Notes: generated by a model not told the origin, from the letters alone. Shown: positions 43,111-52,649, counted from the stretch's first letter. The stretch: 64,000 bases of DNA from Planctomycetota bacterium (GCA_019636195.1 JAHBYA010000005.1:126174-190173), one strand, 5' to 3'. Translations and numbers: made by a program.

Positions 43111-43309
43111 CATTGGCGTCCTCGCCAATGGCGTCCCAAGGCTGGGCATCGCCGGGACGGCGATGCGAACGCCATCGGCCGGAGGCCGATGCTACGGCAA
43201 TGCCGTAGTAGCATTGGCGTCCTCGCCAATGGCGTCCCACGGCTGTGCATCGCCGGGACGGCGATGCAAACGTCATCGGCCGGAGGCCGATGCTACGGCA
43301 GCGGCCTTG
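43108..43309. repeat. Two tandem 101-base units of the palindromic repeat
   Basis: Unit 1 is 43108-43208 and unit 2 is 43209-43309, with the same order of three hairpins: ATTGGCG-TCC-TCGCCAAT, CATCGCCG-GGA-CGGCGATG, and CATCGGCC-GGA-GGCCGATG (one mismatch in unit 2's flank). The array spans the ends of two converging genes. Confidence 0.85.
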
Positions 43310-46300
43310 AGCACAGCCGCGACTTCGGCTTGCGGGTCGCGCCACCAGTTGCGGCTCCAGATGCGGTGGATTTTCCAGCCGCGGCTTTCCAGAAAGCGCT
43401 GGCGGTAGGCGTCGCGCTCGCGGGCGCTGGGGGCGCTGTGCCACGTGGCGCCGTCGCACTCAATGCCCAGCAGATAGCGCGACGGCTCGGCGGGATCGAC
43501 CACGCCCAGATCAATGCGATAGCCCGACACGCCGACCTGCGGCACAAGCGTAAGGTTGCTGCGGCTCAGTGCCTCAAACACCTGCTGCTCAAGGGGGCTT
43601 TCAAACGTGCCTGTGCGCGCCACCCGCACATCCAGCGCCGGGTTTACCGCGCGCAGCACGGCGTCGCGGTCGTCGGCGGCGCGGCGGCTGACGGCCTTGG
43701 CGTAGGCCAGGTACTCGCGCAGCAGGCGCGGGCCGCGATTTTTGGCGCTGCCTACGTCAAGCTGCTCGGGCTCGATGCTGGAAACGACATAGATGCGCTC
43801 TTTGGCGCGCGAGACCGCGACGTTCAGGCGGTTGTCGCCGCCCTCCTGGCTAAGGGTGCCGAAGCGGTTGTACACGCGCCCGTCGGGCTGGGGCGCGTAC
43901 CCGATGCTGAAGATGATGATGTCGCGCTCGTCGCCCTGCACATTTTCAATGTTCTTGACGAACAGCGCTTCGTCGCGGTTGCCGCTGACGGGATTTTCGG
44001 CTTGCGCGATCAAGGCGGCAAAGGCCGGGTCTTCGCCGCAGCGGCGGTCTTTTTCGTCCATGATGCAGTCGCGCTGCGTACTGTTGAATGTAATCACGCC
44101 GATGCTGCGTTTTTCGCCGGCGCGCAGCAGCTCATGCACCAGCTCAAGCACCGCCTGCGCCTCGGGCTTGTTACTGCGGCCCTGCCACAGGCCGGTGACC
44201 TTGCGCCACTCAATGGGCGCGATGTTGATGCCGCTGGCGGAAGGCGCGGTGATCAGCCGCCCCTGGTAAAAGCCCTGGTTGGAAAACTCGATCAGCTCTT
44301 CAAACTTTGAGCGATAGTGGCACGCCAGCATCTCTTCCGGAAAGCGCGCCTTGGCCAGTGTCAGAATGCTCTCGCTTTCGGTGGCGGCGGTGTCTTCGTC
44401 TTCGGGCTCGTCGTCGCTTTCGCTTTGCAGGCCCAGCGCGCCGAACAGGTCAAAGGGCCGCAACTGCTGCTCGTCGCCCGCGACCACGCTGCGCTTTGCC
44501 CGGCACAACGCCGGAAACCCGAACTGCACAGCCATCTGCGAAGCTTCGTCGAAAATCACCATGTCAAACAAGCCCGCATCCAGCGGAAAGCACGCGCTGA
44601 GCGTTTCGGGCGATACCAGCCAGCAGGGCATGACTTCCATCAGCGGCCAGCGCAGTTCATGCACCAGCCGGCGGATCGGCCACAGACGGCGTTTTTTCGT
44701 GGCCTGGTGTTTCAGGTCGCGCCACGGTGTTTCGGCGCTGTGGCGGCCGTCAACTTCACGCCCCGGCTCAAAACGCGGCACCGTGGCGCGATTGTGCAAC
44801 GTCAGCGCCAGCGCGCGGGCATTCAGCTCGCGCCGCCGGTCAAGCTCCACGCGCAGGCGTTCTCGCAACTGGTCGGCTTCACCGTGCGTGACTTTGCGCA
44901 GGGCGGGCGATTCGCGCTCGGCTTCGTCCACCCAGCCCAGCAGCAGGTTGCGCCGCACCGTTGCAACCCAGTCGCCGCCCTGCTTGCGCACGTGGCGAAA
45001 CACGCTGCGCTCAACTTCGCGCAGGGGGTCCAGTATCGCGTCGATGGCCTGGAAAGTCTCAAAGCTGCCCAGCCCCTGTTTCAGCTTGCCGACCAGCGTG
45101 ACCAGCGCCGGCACGTTGTCGGGCACTTTGCCGGCCAGCACGTCGCGGGCCTTGTCTTTCAGCCATTGCGCAAGCGCTTCAATGGCGGCCAACGCGGCGC
45201 TGTGGGCTTGCTCAAGTGTTTGCAGTTTCCCGATGTAGCGTTGCACCTCGTCGCCGGTGTCGGCAATGCCCTTGGCCGCAAGCCACGCGCGGCTGTGGTC
45301 GCGCGCGCGGCGCCAATCGCCGCTGAAAAACCGAAACAGGCTGCCGCGCCTGCCGTTGTAAGTTTCCAGTTGCCGGCGCAGCGCGCGCAGCGCATCGGCC
45401 AGCAGGTGCGCCTCCGCATCCGGGTGCGGCACGCCCATCGCGGCTTGCTCAAGCGCTGTCGCGGCGCTTGCCACGCTGTCGAGCGCGCTGTTGATCTTCA
45501 GGCGGTCGCCCATGCCCAGCCGCGCGAAGCTTTCGCGGCCTGACCAGACTTCGGCGCTGTCGCCAAGACGCTCGTGCTGTGCGCGCAGGCGGGCCAGTGC
45601 GTCGCAAAAGCGATCAAGCTGCGCGGTGTCAAAGTGCGCGGCGGCGGCCATCAGGTCAATGTCGGACTGCTCGTCGCGCGGCGCCAGCGCGTACAGTTGC
45701 CGGGCCGTCATCCCGAAGCGCCGGGGGCGGTGCAGCTCGGCGGCCAGTTCGCGCAAGTGCGCTGTGCTGTCGTCGATGTTGCGGGCCAGCGTTTCGACTT
45801 CGCGCTCAAGCGAACCGGCGTCGCCCAGCTCATGGCCTTCCAGCGCCTTTTCAATATCCGCGTACAGGCGGTGGCGGTCGTTGGCGTAGTCGTGCACCAG
45901 CGCCACGTGCCGCGCCAGCCCTTCTTTTTCAAGGCGCTGATAGACAACGTCCAGCGCCGCGCGCTTCTGGCAGCACAGCAGCACGCGCTCGTTGCGGCTT
46001 AGCGCGTCGGCAATCATGTTGCAGATGACCTGCGACTTGCCGGTGCCGGGCGGGCCGTGGATGACCAGGCACTTCTCGGCGCGGGCGCGCAGCATGGCGG
46101 CTTCCTGGCTGGCATCGCTGGGCAGAATCCAGTGTGTGGCGGATTCGGCGATGGCGTCCATGGTGCGGGGCACGCCGTCGCCGGCGGGCACGTGGGCGCC
46201 GGAATCAAGCATGCGCGCCAGTACGTCGGGCAGGCCGCCGGCCTGGGCCTGCGCGATCAAGGCCTCATAGTCGGCGCTGAGGGCCGAGTCAGTCTGCGGA

Positions 46301-47055
46301 AAGTAGCCCACCACGGCGTGGCCCCGAATCGTGAACTGTTGCCCGCGCGGCACTTCGTCGGCGCGGTACTCGGGCAGGGGCGCCAGCGCGGCCTCAGGCT
46401 CGGCAAGGCGCAGGCCAAGCTCGCTCAGGCGTTGGCGAAACCAGGCGACAATCGCGCCGGGGTCTTTGGCGTTTTCGCCGTCGTCGCCCATGGCCTCAGC
46501 TTGTTCAATGAAGTCATCGGGCAGACGCGTGTTGTGGTACTGCTCAAGGGCCATGCGCAGCGAGGTATTGAACACCGGCTCAGCGTCGTCGCGGGGCTCA
46601 AGGTGCCATTCAACGCGGGCTTCGCGCGTAACGCTGATCTGCACCGGGTACAGCAGCAGCGGGGCTTGCAGGTAGGTGCCGTCGGGGTCGCTGCAATTGC
46701 CGGCGATAAACGGATAGCCGACGTACAGGTCCATGGCGCCGGTTTCGGCCTCAATGGCCGCGGCGTTGCGCGAAAGCTGTGTCAGGTTGGAATCGAGCTT
46801 GTTGTACGTGCGCGAGACTTCTGATTCGCCGGTGTCGTCGCGCTGGGTCAGCATGCGCGCGCGCTTGTCGGCCAGCACGGCGCGCAGCACCTCGGCGGCT
46901 GTGCCGGGCCGAAGCTGGTCAAGCTCGGTCAGGTCAAGGCACTGCTTTTTGGTCTTGCGCAGCAGGCGGATGCTCTTGTTGCCGCGCGTAATGTTCACCA
47001 GCCGAGCCGCCAGCTCGTTCAAGCGCCGCACCGCCGATGTGACCGCCGCGTTCAT
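43273..47055 (-). CDS. Large superfamily 1 (UPF1-like) helicase with C-terminal Vsr/MTES_1575-type nuclease domain
   Basis: 1260 residues. The N-terminal domain resembles DUF4011 (LVNITRGNKSIRLLRKTKKQ ... YVGYPFIAGNCSDPDGTYL). The SF1 helicase has Walker A HGPPGTGKSQVICNMIA near 333, Walker B MVIFDEASQMAV near 832, GDEQQLRPFD, and the late motifs NIENVQGDERDIIIFSIGYA and NVAVSRAKERIYVVS. The last ~110 residues are a PD-(D/E)xK-like nuclease (FESPLEQQVFEAL, YRIDLGVVDP, LLGIECDGATWHS). Single-protein helicase-nucleases of this class are often linked to antiphage defence, though that is not shown here. The final residues AAVASASGR are encoded by the palindromic repeat, so the original C-terminus was altered. 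Confidence 0.83.
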   Translation of the reverse strand: MNAAVTSAVRRLNELAARLVNITRGNKSIRLLRKTKKQCLDLTELDQLRPGTAAEVLRAVLADKRARMLTQRDDTGESEVSRTYNKLDSNLTQLSRNAAAIEAETGAMDLYVGYPFIAGNCSDPDGTYLQAPLLLYPVQISVTREARVEWHLEPRDDAEPVFNTSLRMALEQYHNTRLPDDFIEQAEAMGDDGENAKDPGAIVAWFRQRLSELGLRLAEPEAALAPLPEYRADEVPRGQQFTIRGHAVVGYFPQTDSALSADYEALIAQAQAGGLPDVLARMLDSGAHVPAGDGVPRTMDAIAESATHWILPSDASQEAAMLRARAEKCLVIHGPPGTGKSQVICNMIADALSRNERVLLCCQKRAALDVVYQRLEKEGLARHVALVHDYANDRHRLYADIEKALEGHELGDAGSLEREVETLARNIDDSTAHLRELAAELHRPRRFGMTARQLYALAPRDEQSDIDLMAAAAHFDTAQLDRFCDALARLRAQHERLGDSAEVWSGRESFARLGMGDRLKINSALDSVASAATALEQAAMGVPHPDAEAHLLADALRALRRQLETYNGRRGSLFRFFSGDWRRARDHSRAWLAAKGIADTGDEVQRYIGKLQTLEQAHSAALAAIEALAQWLKDKARDVLAGKVPDNVPALVTLVGKLKQGLGSFETFQAIDAILDPLREVERSVFRHVRKQGGDWVATVRRNLLLGWVDEAERESPALRKVTHGEADQLRERLRVELDRRRELNARALALTLHNRATVPRFEPGREVDGRHSAETPWRDLKHQATKKRRLWPIRRLVHELRWPLMEVMPCWLVSPETLSACFPLDAGLFDMVIFDEASQMAVQFGFPALCRAKRSVVAGDEQQLRPFDLFGALGLQSESDDEPEDEDTAATESESILTLAKARFPEEMLACHYRSKFEELIEFSNQGFYQGRLITAPSASGINIAPIEWRKVTGLWQGRSNKPEAQAVLELVHELLRAGEKRSIGVITFNSTQRDCIMDEKDRRCGEDPAFAALIAQAENPVSGNRDEALFVKNIENVQGDERDIIIFSIGYAPQPDGRVYNRFGTLSQEGGDNRLNVAVSRAKERIYVVSSIEPEQLDVGSAKNRGPRLLREYLAYAKAVSRRAADDRDAVLRAVNPALDVRVARTGTFESPLEQQVFEALSRSNLTLVPQVGVSGYRIDLGVVDPAEPSRYLLGIECDGATWHSAPSARERDAYRQRFLESRGWKIHRIWSRNWWRDPQAEVAAVLKAAAVASASGR

Positions 47056-47152
47056 GGCCGAATCATAGCGGCGTGTCGCGACATGCCCACACGGAAGCCC
47101 TGAAACGCGACTGCAAGGCTGACAACAGGGTCGGGCCGGGTACGATCAGGGC

Positions 47153-48625
47153 GTGCCCCACAACGCCGAATCCGTGTACCTGTTCCGGCATGCGCTGCTG
47201 CGTGAGGCGGCGCAGGAGCTGCAACTGCCGCAAGACCGCGCGCGACTGCACGGCCTGGCTGTGGACATCATGGCTGAACTGCTGCGCGGGCGCCCCGAAA
47301 TGCTGGATGGCGCGGCGCTGGAAATGGCGGACCACGCAAACGCTGCCGCACAGCAGGAGGGGCGGGCGCAGCACTATGCGCGGCTTGAGTGCGGCTATCT
47401 GCGGCGCGCGCTTGGCCACGCGGGGCGGCGCTATGCGCACGGTGTCGTGATAACGGCTGGACGACGGTTGCTGGCCAGCCCGTACCTTGAGGTCAACGAC
47501 CGGGCAGAAGTGGCGCACAGCATGGGCACCGCGCATCGCCACTGCGGGCAGGTCGATGAGGCGCTGGAGGGCTTCCGGCAGGCGGCGGCGTCGGCGCAGA
47601 AGGCCGTTGAGCGGGGCCGCGCGCTGGTCGGCCAGGCGGACGTGTACAGCAACCTCGCGCGCTACGCCGAGGCCGAAAGGTGTTTCAACGAGGCGCTGGC
47701 TTGTCTGGGGCCCGAAGACGGCGGGTTCTACGCCGAGGCACTGCGCCAACTGGGTACCCTGCACCTGAGGCGGCAGGACCACGCGCAGGGCGTACCGCTG
47801 ACCCAGCGGGCGCTGCAAGCCAGCCATGACGCCAACGACCCCGCCTGCGCAGCCGGCTGTGAAGTGAACCTCGGGCTGGTCGCGATGCACACCGGGCGCA
47901 CGCAGGAGTCTGAGCAGCACCTGCAACGGGCGCTTGAACTGGCAAAGCGCGCGAACGACGACACCACGCTGGCGCTCGCCGCCGAGAACCTGGGTACGCT
48001 GCTGGCGCACCTGAACCGCATGGAAGAGGCCAACGGCTGGTTCAAGATCGCGCTGGAAACCACGCGGCAGATGGGGAACCTGCCGGCGCACGCCAGCACC
48101 CTGACCAACTTCGGGCACGCGCTGGTGGAGGCCGGCAGCCACGAGTCGGCCGAGTCAATCATGCTTCAGGCAATCGAGATGCACCGCGAGAGCCGCAACG
48201 TGGGCAAGATTGCGCAGACGCTGGGCAATCTGGCTGTGCTGTATCTGCGCACCGGCCGCGGCGCCGAGGGGCGCCGCCTGAACCTGGAGGCGATTGAGCT
48301 GCACCGGCAGGCGGGCAACCAGGGCTCGGAGTGTGTCGCCCGGCTGAACCTTTCATGGACGCTGTTTGAAGAGGGCCGACACGACGAAGCGCTGGCGCAG
48401 ATTGCCGTGGCGGCCGCCACCGCGACGGCGATCGGCGACCCGCGCCTTCAGGGCTACGCGGTTTGCAACGAAGTGATCATTCGCGCGACGCGCGACAGCG
48501 GCCAGCCGGATCGACAAGGGTGGCAGCGGGGGGTTGAGCTTGTGCGCCAGTCGGGCGACCTGCGGGCTGTCGAGCGCTTGCAGTCGGATTTCAGCAAGCG
48601 GTTTCCGGCGGGCGATGTTTCGTGA
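47153..48625 (+). CDS. Tetratricopeptide-repeat protein, paralogue of the gene at 1336
   Basis: 490 residues from GTG 47153. The N-terminus (SVYLFRHALLREAAQELQLP) matches the 1336 gene almost word for word, including its place ~10 residues after the start. TPR repeats follow with the pattern ARLNLSWTLFEEGRHDEALA and TLGNLAVLYLRTGRGAEGRR. No NTPase or kinase domain precedes it, so it is a free-standing tail like its paralogue. It diverges from the helicase-nuclease gene across 97 bases. Whether it acts with that gene is unknown. A terminator shared with the converging TatD-like gene follows. Confidence 0.72.
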   Translation: MPHNAESVYLFRHALLREAAQELQLPQDRARLHGLAVDIMAELLRGRPEMLDGAALEMADHANAAAQQEGRAQHYARLECGYLRRALGHAGRRYAHGVVITAGRRLLASPYLEVNDRAEVAHSMGTAHRHCGQVDEALEGFRQAAASAQKAVERGRALVGQADVYSNLARYAEAERCFNEALACLGPEDGGFYAEALRQLGTLHLRRQDHAQGVPLTQRALQASHDANDPACAAGCEVNLGLVAMHTGRTQESEQHLQRALELAKRANDDTTLALAAENLGTLLAHLNRMEEANGWFKIALETTRQMGNLPAHASTLTNFGHALVEAGSHESAESIMLQAIEMHRESRNVGKIAQTLGNLAVLYLRTGRGAEGRRLNLEAIELHRQAGNQGSECVARLNLSWTLFEEGRHDEALAQIAVAAATATAIGDPRLQGYAVCNEVIIRATRDSGQPDRQGWQRGVELVRQSGDLRAVERLQSDFSKRFPAGDVS

Positions 48626-48640
48626 CAGGGGCCGGGAAAG

Positions 48641-48668
48641 AAACCGGGACAGTTGCCTGTCCCGGTTC
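48641..48668. terminator. Bidirectional terminator
   Basis: AACCGGGACAG-TTGC-CTGTCCCGGTT between the TPR gene and the converging TatD-like gene: an 11-pair stem with a four-base loop. Confidence 0.75.
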
Positions 48669-48694
48669 GTGTGCTGTGTTGCTGGTGTGCGCGC

Positions 48695-49537
48695 CTATAC
48701 GCCCACGGCTTCGGGCAGGAAGGTGTGGGCGAGCTTGGCGCGCTCGGCTTCCAGCTTGCCTGACTGCGCGTAAAAGTTGAACGGGTTGTCCCACACCACG
48801 CGCTGGATCTGCTCTTCGGTAAAGCCGTTCCGGCGCAGCTCGCCTACCGTCTTGGGCACGTTCAGGCAATCGCTGGGGCCCCAGTCGGCGCTGCTGTTGA
48901 GCATCATTCGCTCGGTACCAAAGCGTTTAAGGATGTTGCTGGCGCGTTCCGGGCTGAGCTTGGTGACGGGGTAAACCGTATGGCCGGCCCAGTAGCCGGC
49001 TTCTTTGGTGATGGGGATGGTCTCTTCGTTGTTGTGGTCGATCAGCACGTGGTCGGGGTTCATGCCGACTTCTTTGCAGATGTCGATGATGCGCTTGGTG
49101 CCCTTGAACTTTTCGCGGTGCGGCGTGTGCACCATGATCGGCATGTTGGTCTGCTTTGCCAGGTCAAGCTGCTTGCGCAGGTACTCTTCTTCGGCGGGCG
49201 TGTGGCTGTCGAGGCCAATTTCGCCGATCGCAAGGCACAGGGGGTGTTTTACCCACTCGGGCAGGATCGCCATCACGTCCTTGTTCACGCGCGGGTCGTT
49301 GGCTTCTTTGGGGTTCAGGCCGATGGTGCAGAAATGCTTTATGCCGTAGTCGGCGGCGCGCTTGACCTCGTAATCGGTCAGGTGGTGAAAGTAGTCAATG
49401 AAGGTACCGACGTTCGTGCGCGGCTGGCCAAGCCAGAATTGCGGTTCACACACGTGGGTAATGCCGGCCGCGGCCATTTTTTCGTAGTCGTCGGTGACGC
49501 GGCTGATCATGTGGATGTGCGGTTCAAAAATGCGCAT
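48695..49537 (-). CDS. TatD-like metal-dependent hydrolase
   Basis: 280 residues from ATG 49537 with AGGAG seven bases upstream. The amidohydrolase metal site is visible: PHIHMISRVTDDYEKMAAAG at the start, then AIGEIGLDSHTPAEEEYL, MPIMVHTPHREKFKGTKRII, VLIDHNNEETIPI and MLNSSADWGPSDCLNVPKT. This set of blocks resembles the TatD-type hydrolase found in bacterial ebo gene clusters (from memory), linked to export of isoprenoid-like metabolites; no other ebo gene is in the window. It is last on the minus strand in the cluster 54310-48695. Confidence 0.8.
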   Translation of the reverse strand: MRIFEPHIHMISRVTDDYEKMAAAGITHVCEPQFWLGQPRTNVGTFIDYFHHLTDYEVKRAADYGIKHFCTIGLNPKEANDPRVNKDVMAILPEWVKHPLCLAIGEIGLDSHTPAEEEYLRKQLDLAKQTNMPIMVHTPHREKFKGTKRIIDICKEVGMNPDHVLIDHNNEETIPITKEAGYWAGHTVYPVTKLSPERASNILKRFGTERMMLNSSADWGPSDCLNVPKTVGELRRNGFTEEQIQRVVWDNPFNFYAQSGKLEAERAKLAHTFLPEAVGV

Positions 49538-49642
49538 GCGATGCTCCTGAATGCTGTTCGCGGAGGGCAATCCGGCGAAACGGCGCCGGACCCCGGGCGG
49601 CCCATTGTGCCAAATAGTACCGGCAGCGCACACAACCTGACG

Positions 49643-51118
49643 CTATTTCGGCGGCCGCAAGGCCGTGAATTCGGGCTGGCTGGACAGCCAGTCTGCGATT
49701 TCGCTGGTGCGCGTGACTTCACTGACGGTGCGGCCGGTGGTCTGGCCCGGCAGCTTGATCAGCAGGGGCGGGTGGCGCTCGCCGGTGAAGGGGTAGCCGT
49801 GGTCGCCGGTGATGATCAGCGTGCAGGAGTCCCACAGGCCGCGCTCGCGAAGCAGTGCCGCGAGCTGCTGAAGCCGTGTGTCGAGGTAGCGGCTGTTGGC
49901 CTGGTATGAGCTCTCGCCCTCAATGCGCCCGTCGCGGTCGTAGATGAACGGCGGGTGCGGCCACGCGAGGTGAAACACGCCGACGAGATTCGGGCCGTGG
50001 TCGCGCACGCAGGCGTGCACGTCGTCCATGATTTCCTGTCCGACCGCGTCATAGTAGTCGCTCCAGGCGGCGTTGGGATCGAGCAAGTCTGAAACGACGG
50101 GGATGTACTCAAGGTAGGCCGCCTGCTGAAGACAGGCGTACATGCGCACCGGCCGCGAGAAGTGCTTGGGAAATGACAGTGCGCGGGTGCGTACCGTGAT
50201 GTCACGGCCCGCAAGCACGCGGCCATAGAGCACGTGAAAGCCCGAAACGACCCGCACGTCGCCCGGCCGCGCCAGCATGTCGAAGATGGTGGGCCGGCCC
50301 TGCCACAGGTCTTCGCCGCCATCCGTGACAGCCTCGTAATCCTTCCGCGTGATGTCGTTGCACTGGAACAGGATGGACGGCATTGCCTCAGTGGTGTGAA
50401 ACGCCGGGGTCCGGCTTTGCTCAAACCATGTGAACTCGTTGCGGCAGCGTTGCAGAAACGGCAGCTCGTGCAGCGACTCGCCGAACACCAGCTCACGGTC
50501 AAGGGCGTCGCACACCAGCAAGATCACCGGCGCGGGTGGTTGTTTTGTCTGCGCGGGCGCAGGCAGCGGGTCAAGGCGCGTTTCGTGGCTGGGCTGCACG
50601 GCAAAGTAGGCCAGCATGACCAGCGGCAGGGGGGCCAGCAGGCGCGCGATGACCCTGGAAAACAGCAGCACCTTCAAGCGCACGGGTGGCAGCAGCGCGA
50701 CCAGCCCGGCGGTGACCGCCGCGAAGACCCAGGTGTTCTGGAACACCCAGACGAAGGCATCGACGTGCAGCATCTGGCCAATGCCCATTGCGGCACGGTA
50801 TGTGATGGCGGTGCCGGCGATCGCGCCGACCACAAGGCCCAGCAGCGCCTGCCAAAGCCGCGGCATACGCTGCGCGAACACAGCCCGGGCCAGCAGGTAC
50901 ACGGGCCACGCCAGCGCCGTGACGGCAAGCAGCATCAGCAGGTAGTCAAGGTACATCGAGAGCTGAAAGTGCGTCGCGCGCTGGTGCAGCGGCTCGGTCA
51001 TGAACTCAAGCCACGGCAGCGTAAGGATCAGCACCGCCATGAACACATAGCCCCCAGCCGCCAAAGCCGAAACCGGCACAGCGGGTCGAGCAGCAGCAGT
51101 CGCAGCCCTGTCAGCCAT
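49643..51118 (-). CDS. Membrane-anchored sulfatase/phosphotransferase-fold protein, copy 1
   Basis: 491 residues. About five N-terminal membrane helices (residues ~18-190) are followed by an extracellular alkaline-phosphatase-superfamily domain. Visible metal-site elements are VILLVCDALDREL, the nucleophile region TPAFHTTEAMPSILF with Thr in place of a formylglycine Cys/Ser, HLAWPHPPFIYD, and IITGDHGYP. Phosphoglycerol or phosphoethanolamine transferases share this layout, so a head-group transfer to an envelope glycan is more likely than sulfate ester cleavage. It is 42 bases from copy 2 on the same strand and clearly homologous. Confidence 0.75.
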   Translation of the reverse strand: MADRAATAAARPAVPVSALAAGGYVFMAVLILTLPWLEFMTEPLHQRATHFQLSMYLDYLLMLLAVTALAWPVYLLARAVFAQRMPRLWQALLGLVVGAIAGTAITYRAAMGIGQMLHVDAFVWVFQNTWVFAAVTAGLVALLPPVRLKVLLFSRVIARLLAPLPLVMLAYFAVQPSHETRLDPLPAPAQTKQPPAPVILLVCDALDRELVFGESLHELPFLQRCRNEFTWFEQSRTPAFHTTEAMPSILFQCNDITRKDYEAVTDGGEDLWQGRPTIFDMLARPGDVRVVSGFHVLYGRVLAGRDITVRTRALSFPKHFSRPVRMYACLQQAAYLEYIPVVSDLLDPNAAWSDYYDAVGQEIMDDVHACVRDHGPNLVGVFHLAWPHPPFIYDRDGRIEGESSYQANSRYLDTRLQQLAALLRERGLWDSCTLIITGDHGYPFTGERHPPLLIKLPGQTTGRTVSEVTRTSEIADWLSSQPEFTALRPPK

Positions 51119-51160
51119 TGGCGCAAGTATATGCAGGTTCCGTCGGTGCAGCAGCCCGCG

Positions 51161-52618
51161 TCAGTTACGCGGCGGGCGCACGCGCGTAAACTCGGGTTGG
51201 GCGTGCAGCCAGCGCACAATCTGGTGGGCACCGATCTTGTCCTCGACGACGCGGCCGCTGGTCTGGCCGGGAAGCTTCACGATCAAGGGTGGCTGGTTTT
51301 CGTATGGGTAGCCGTGATCTCCGAAGATGACGATGGTGCTTTGGTCGTACACCCCGGTGTCGCGCAGGGCCTGCAGCAGTTCTCCGAGTTTGACGTCGGT
51401 GTAATCCATGTTGGAGAGGTATGCGGTCATCTCGTCACGGCCCGCAATTTGCTCCGGGGGCAGCAACCCATCCGGGCCATAAGCAAACGGCGGGTGCGGC
51501 CACAGGAAGTGAAAGAAACCGATCATGCCGTTTCGGTTTTGGCGGATCGCCCTGATTGCTGACTCGTGAAGATCCTGGGACATCTCGACCACCCCGTCTT
51601 TGGCACCGAAAAGCCGCCGTGCCATCGGCCAATAGGCGTAGGTCGAAACGTGGTAGGTCATTACCTGCATGCGCTCGCCCACATCGGCGTGAACGGGGTA
51701 CCAGAGTGCATGTTCGCGCACTGACACATCCCGGCCGGACAACATCTCCGCGTACTCAACGTGCGTGCCGCACGCAAAGCAGACGTCGCCGGGCTGCCGC
51801 AGCATCTCAAACAGGGACGGCAGGTCTGCCAGCACCAGGCCGGTGTCACCACTTGCGAAGTGCCAGCGTCCACGGTCATCCAGTGTCGCCAGTTCAGGCC
51901 TCTGAAACAGCACCGAAGGCGTCGTGTGTCGAGTCTTGTGGTGCGGGCTCACAGAGTTGGGAAACCACGTATAGTCGTTCACGCATTGCCGCAAGTTGGG
52001 AAAACGCGCCAGATTCCCCGTGTTCTCAATCACCGTCGGCCTGTCCAACGCGTCGAACATGAGGAAACACACCGGGCCGCCGACTGCTGCAGACTCTGTG
52101 CTCAGGTTTTCCGGTACCGCGTCAAGCCTGCAATCGGGTTGGCGGACTGTCGCGAACCAGGCCAGCAGCACCAGCGGCAGCGGCGCAAAGATTTTGGCTG
52201 AAGTCTTGAGTGTGCGCAGACCGGCGCGGTGCAGCAGCGGAACCAGCAGCAAGATCGACCATGCCGCTGCAAACCAGCGCATGTGGGCCTGAAATGGCTC
52301 CAGCGTGGTCTCTGATTGCATGGCGGCAAGCCCGACCAGCGCAGTCAGCACAAGACCCATGCCGATCGCGCGTACCACATGCCAGACTGCTCTGCCGCGC
52401 GCCCGCGTCACTTCATGCAGCCCAGCCAGCACAGTCGCGCAAGGCAGTGCGACAAGGGTTACCAGCAAAAGGACATCCAGAAAGGTCCAAAGTGTGAACC
52501 GCCAAGCGTCACGGTTGTCTGCTGCCATCCAGATGGAAGCCAAGGGCAGGGCGGTCGCGAACACGGCCATCCACGCATAGCCGAACACCGCCGCAGTTCG
52601 CCAGAGTCTGCTGTCCAT
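51161..52618 (-). CDS. Membrane-anchored sulfatase/phosphotransferase-fold protein, copy 2
   Basis: 485 residues from ATG 52618. It has the same plan as copy 1: four to five membrane helices, then CFLMFDALDRPTV, SVSPHHKTRHTTPSVLF, FHFLWPHPPFAYGPDG, VIFGDHGYPYENQ and PPLIVKLPGQTSGRVVEDKI. Both copies end with near-identical C-terminal segments (QPEFTxxRPP). The tandem arrangement indicates duplication within an envelope-modification cluster. The donor and acceptor are unknown. A short relic of a third copy may lie just upstream, at 52650-52690. Confidence 0.75.
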   Translation of the reverse strand: MDSRLWRTAAVFGYAWMAVFATALPLASIWMAADNRDAWRFTLWTFLDVLLLVTLVALPCATVLAGLHEVTRARGRAVWHVVRAIGMGLVLTALVGLAAMQSETTLEPFQAHMRWFAAAWSILLLVPLLHRAGLRTLKTSAKIFAPLPLVLLAWFATVRQPDCRLDAVPENLSTESAAVGGPVCFLMFDALDRPTVIENTGNLARFPNLRQCVNDYTWFPNSVSPHHKTRHTTPSVLFQRPELATLDDRGRWHFASGDTGLVLADLPSLFEMLRQPGDVCFACGTHVEYAEMLSGRDVSVREHALWYPVHADVGERMQVMTYHVSTYAYWPMARRLFGAKDGVVEMSQDLHESAIRAIRQNRNGMIGFFHFLWPHPPFAYGPDGLLPPEQIAGRDEMTAYLSNMDYTDVKLGELLQALRDTGVYDQSTIVIFGDHGYPYENQPPLIVKLPGQTSGRVVEDKIGAHQIVRWLHAQPEFTRVRPPRN

Positions 52619-52649
52619 GGTAGCGAAAGTATAGAAAGAGAAGCACGGA

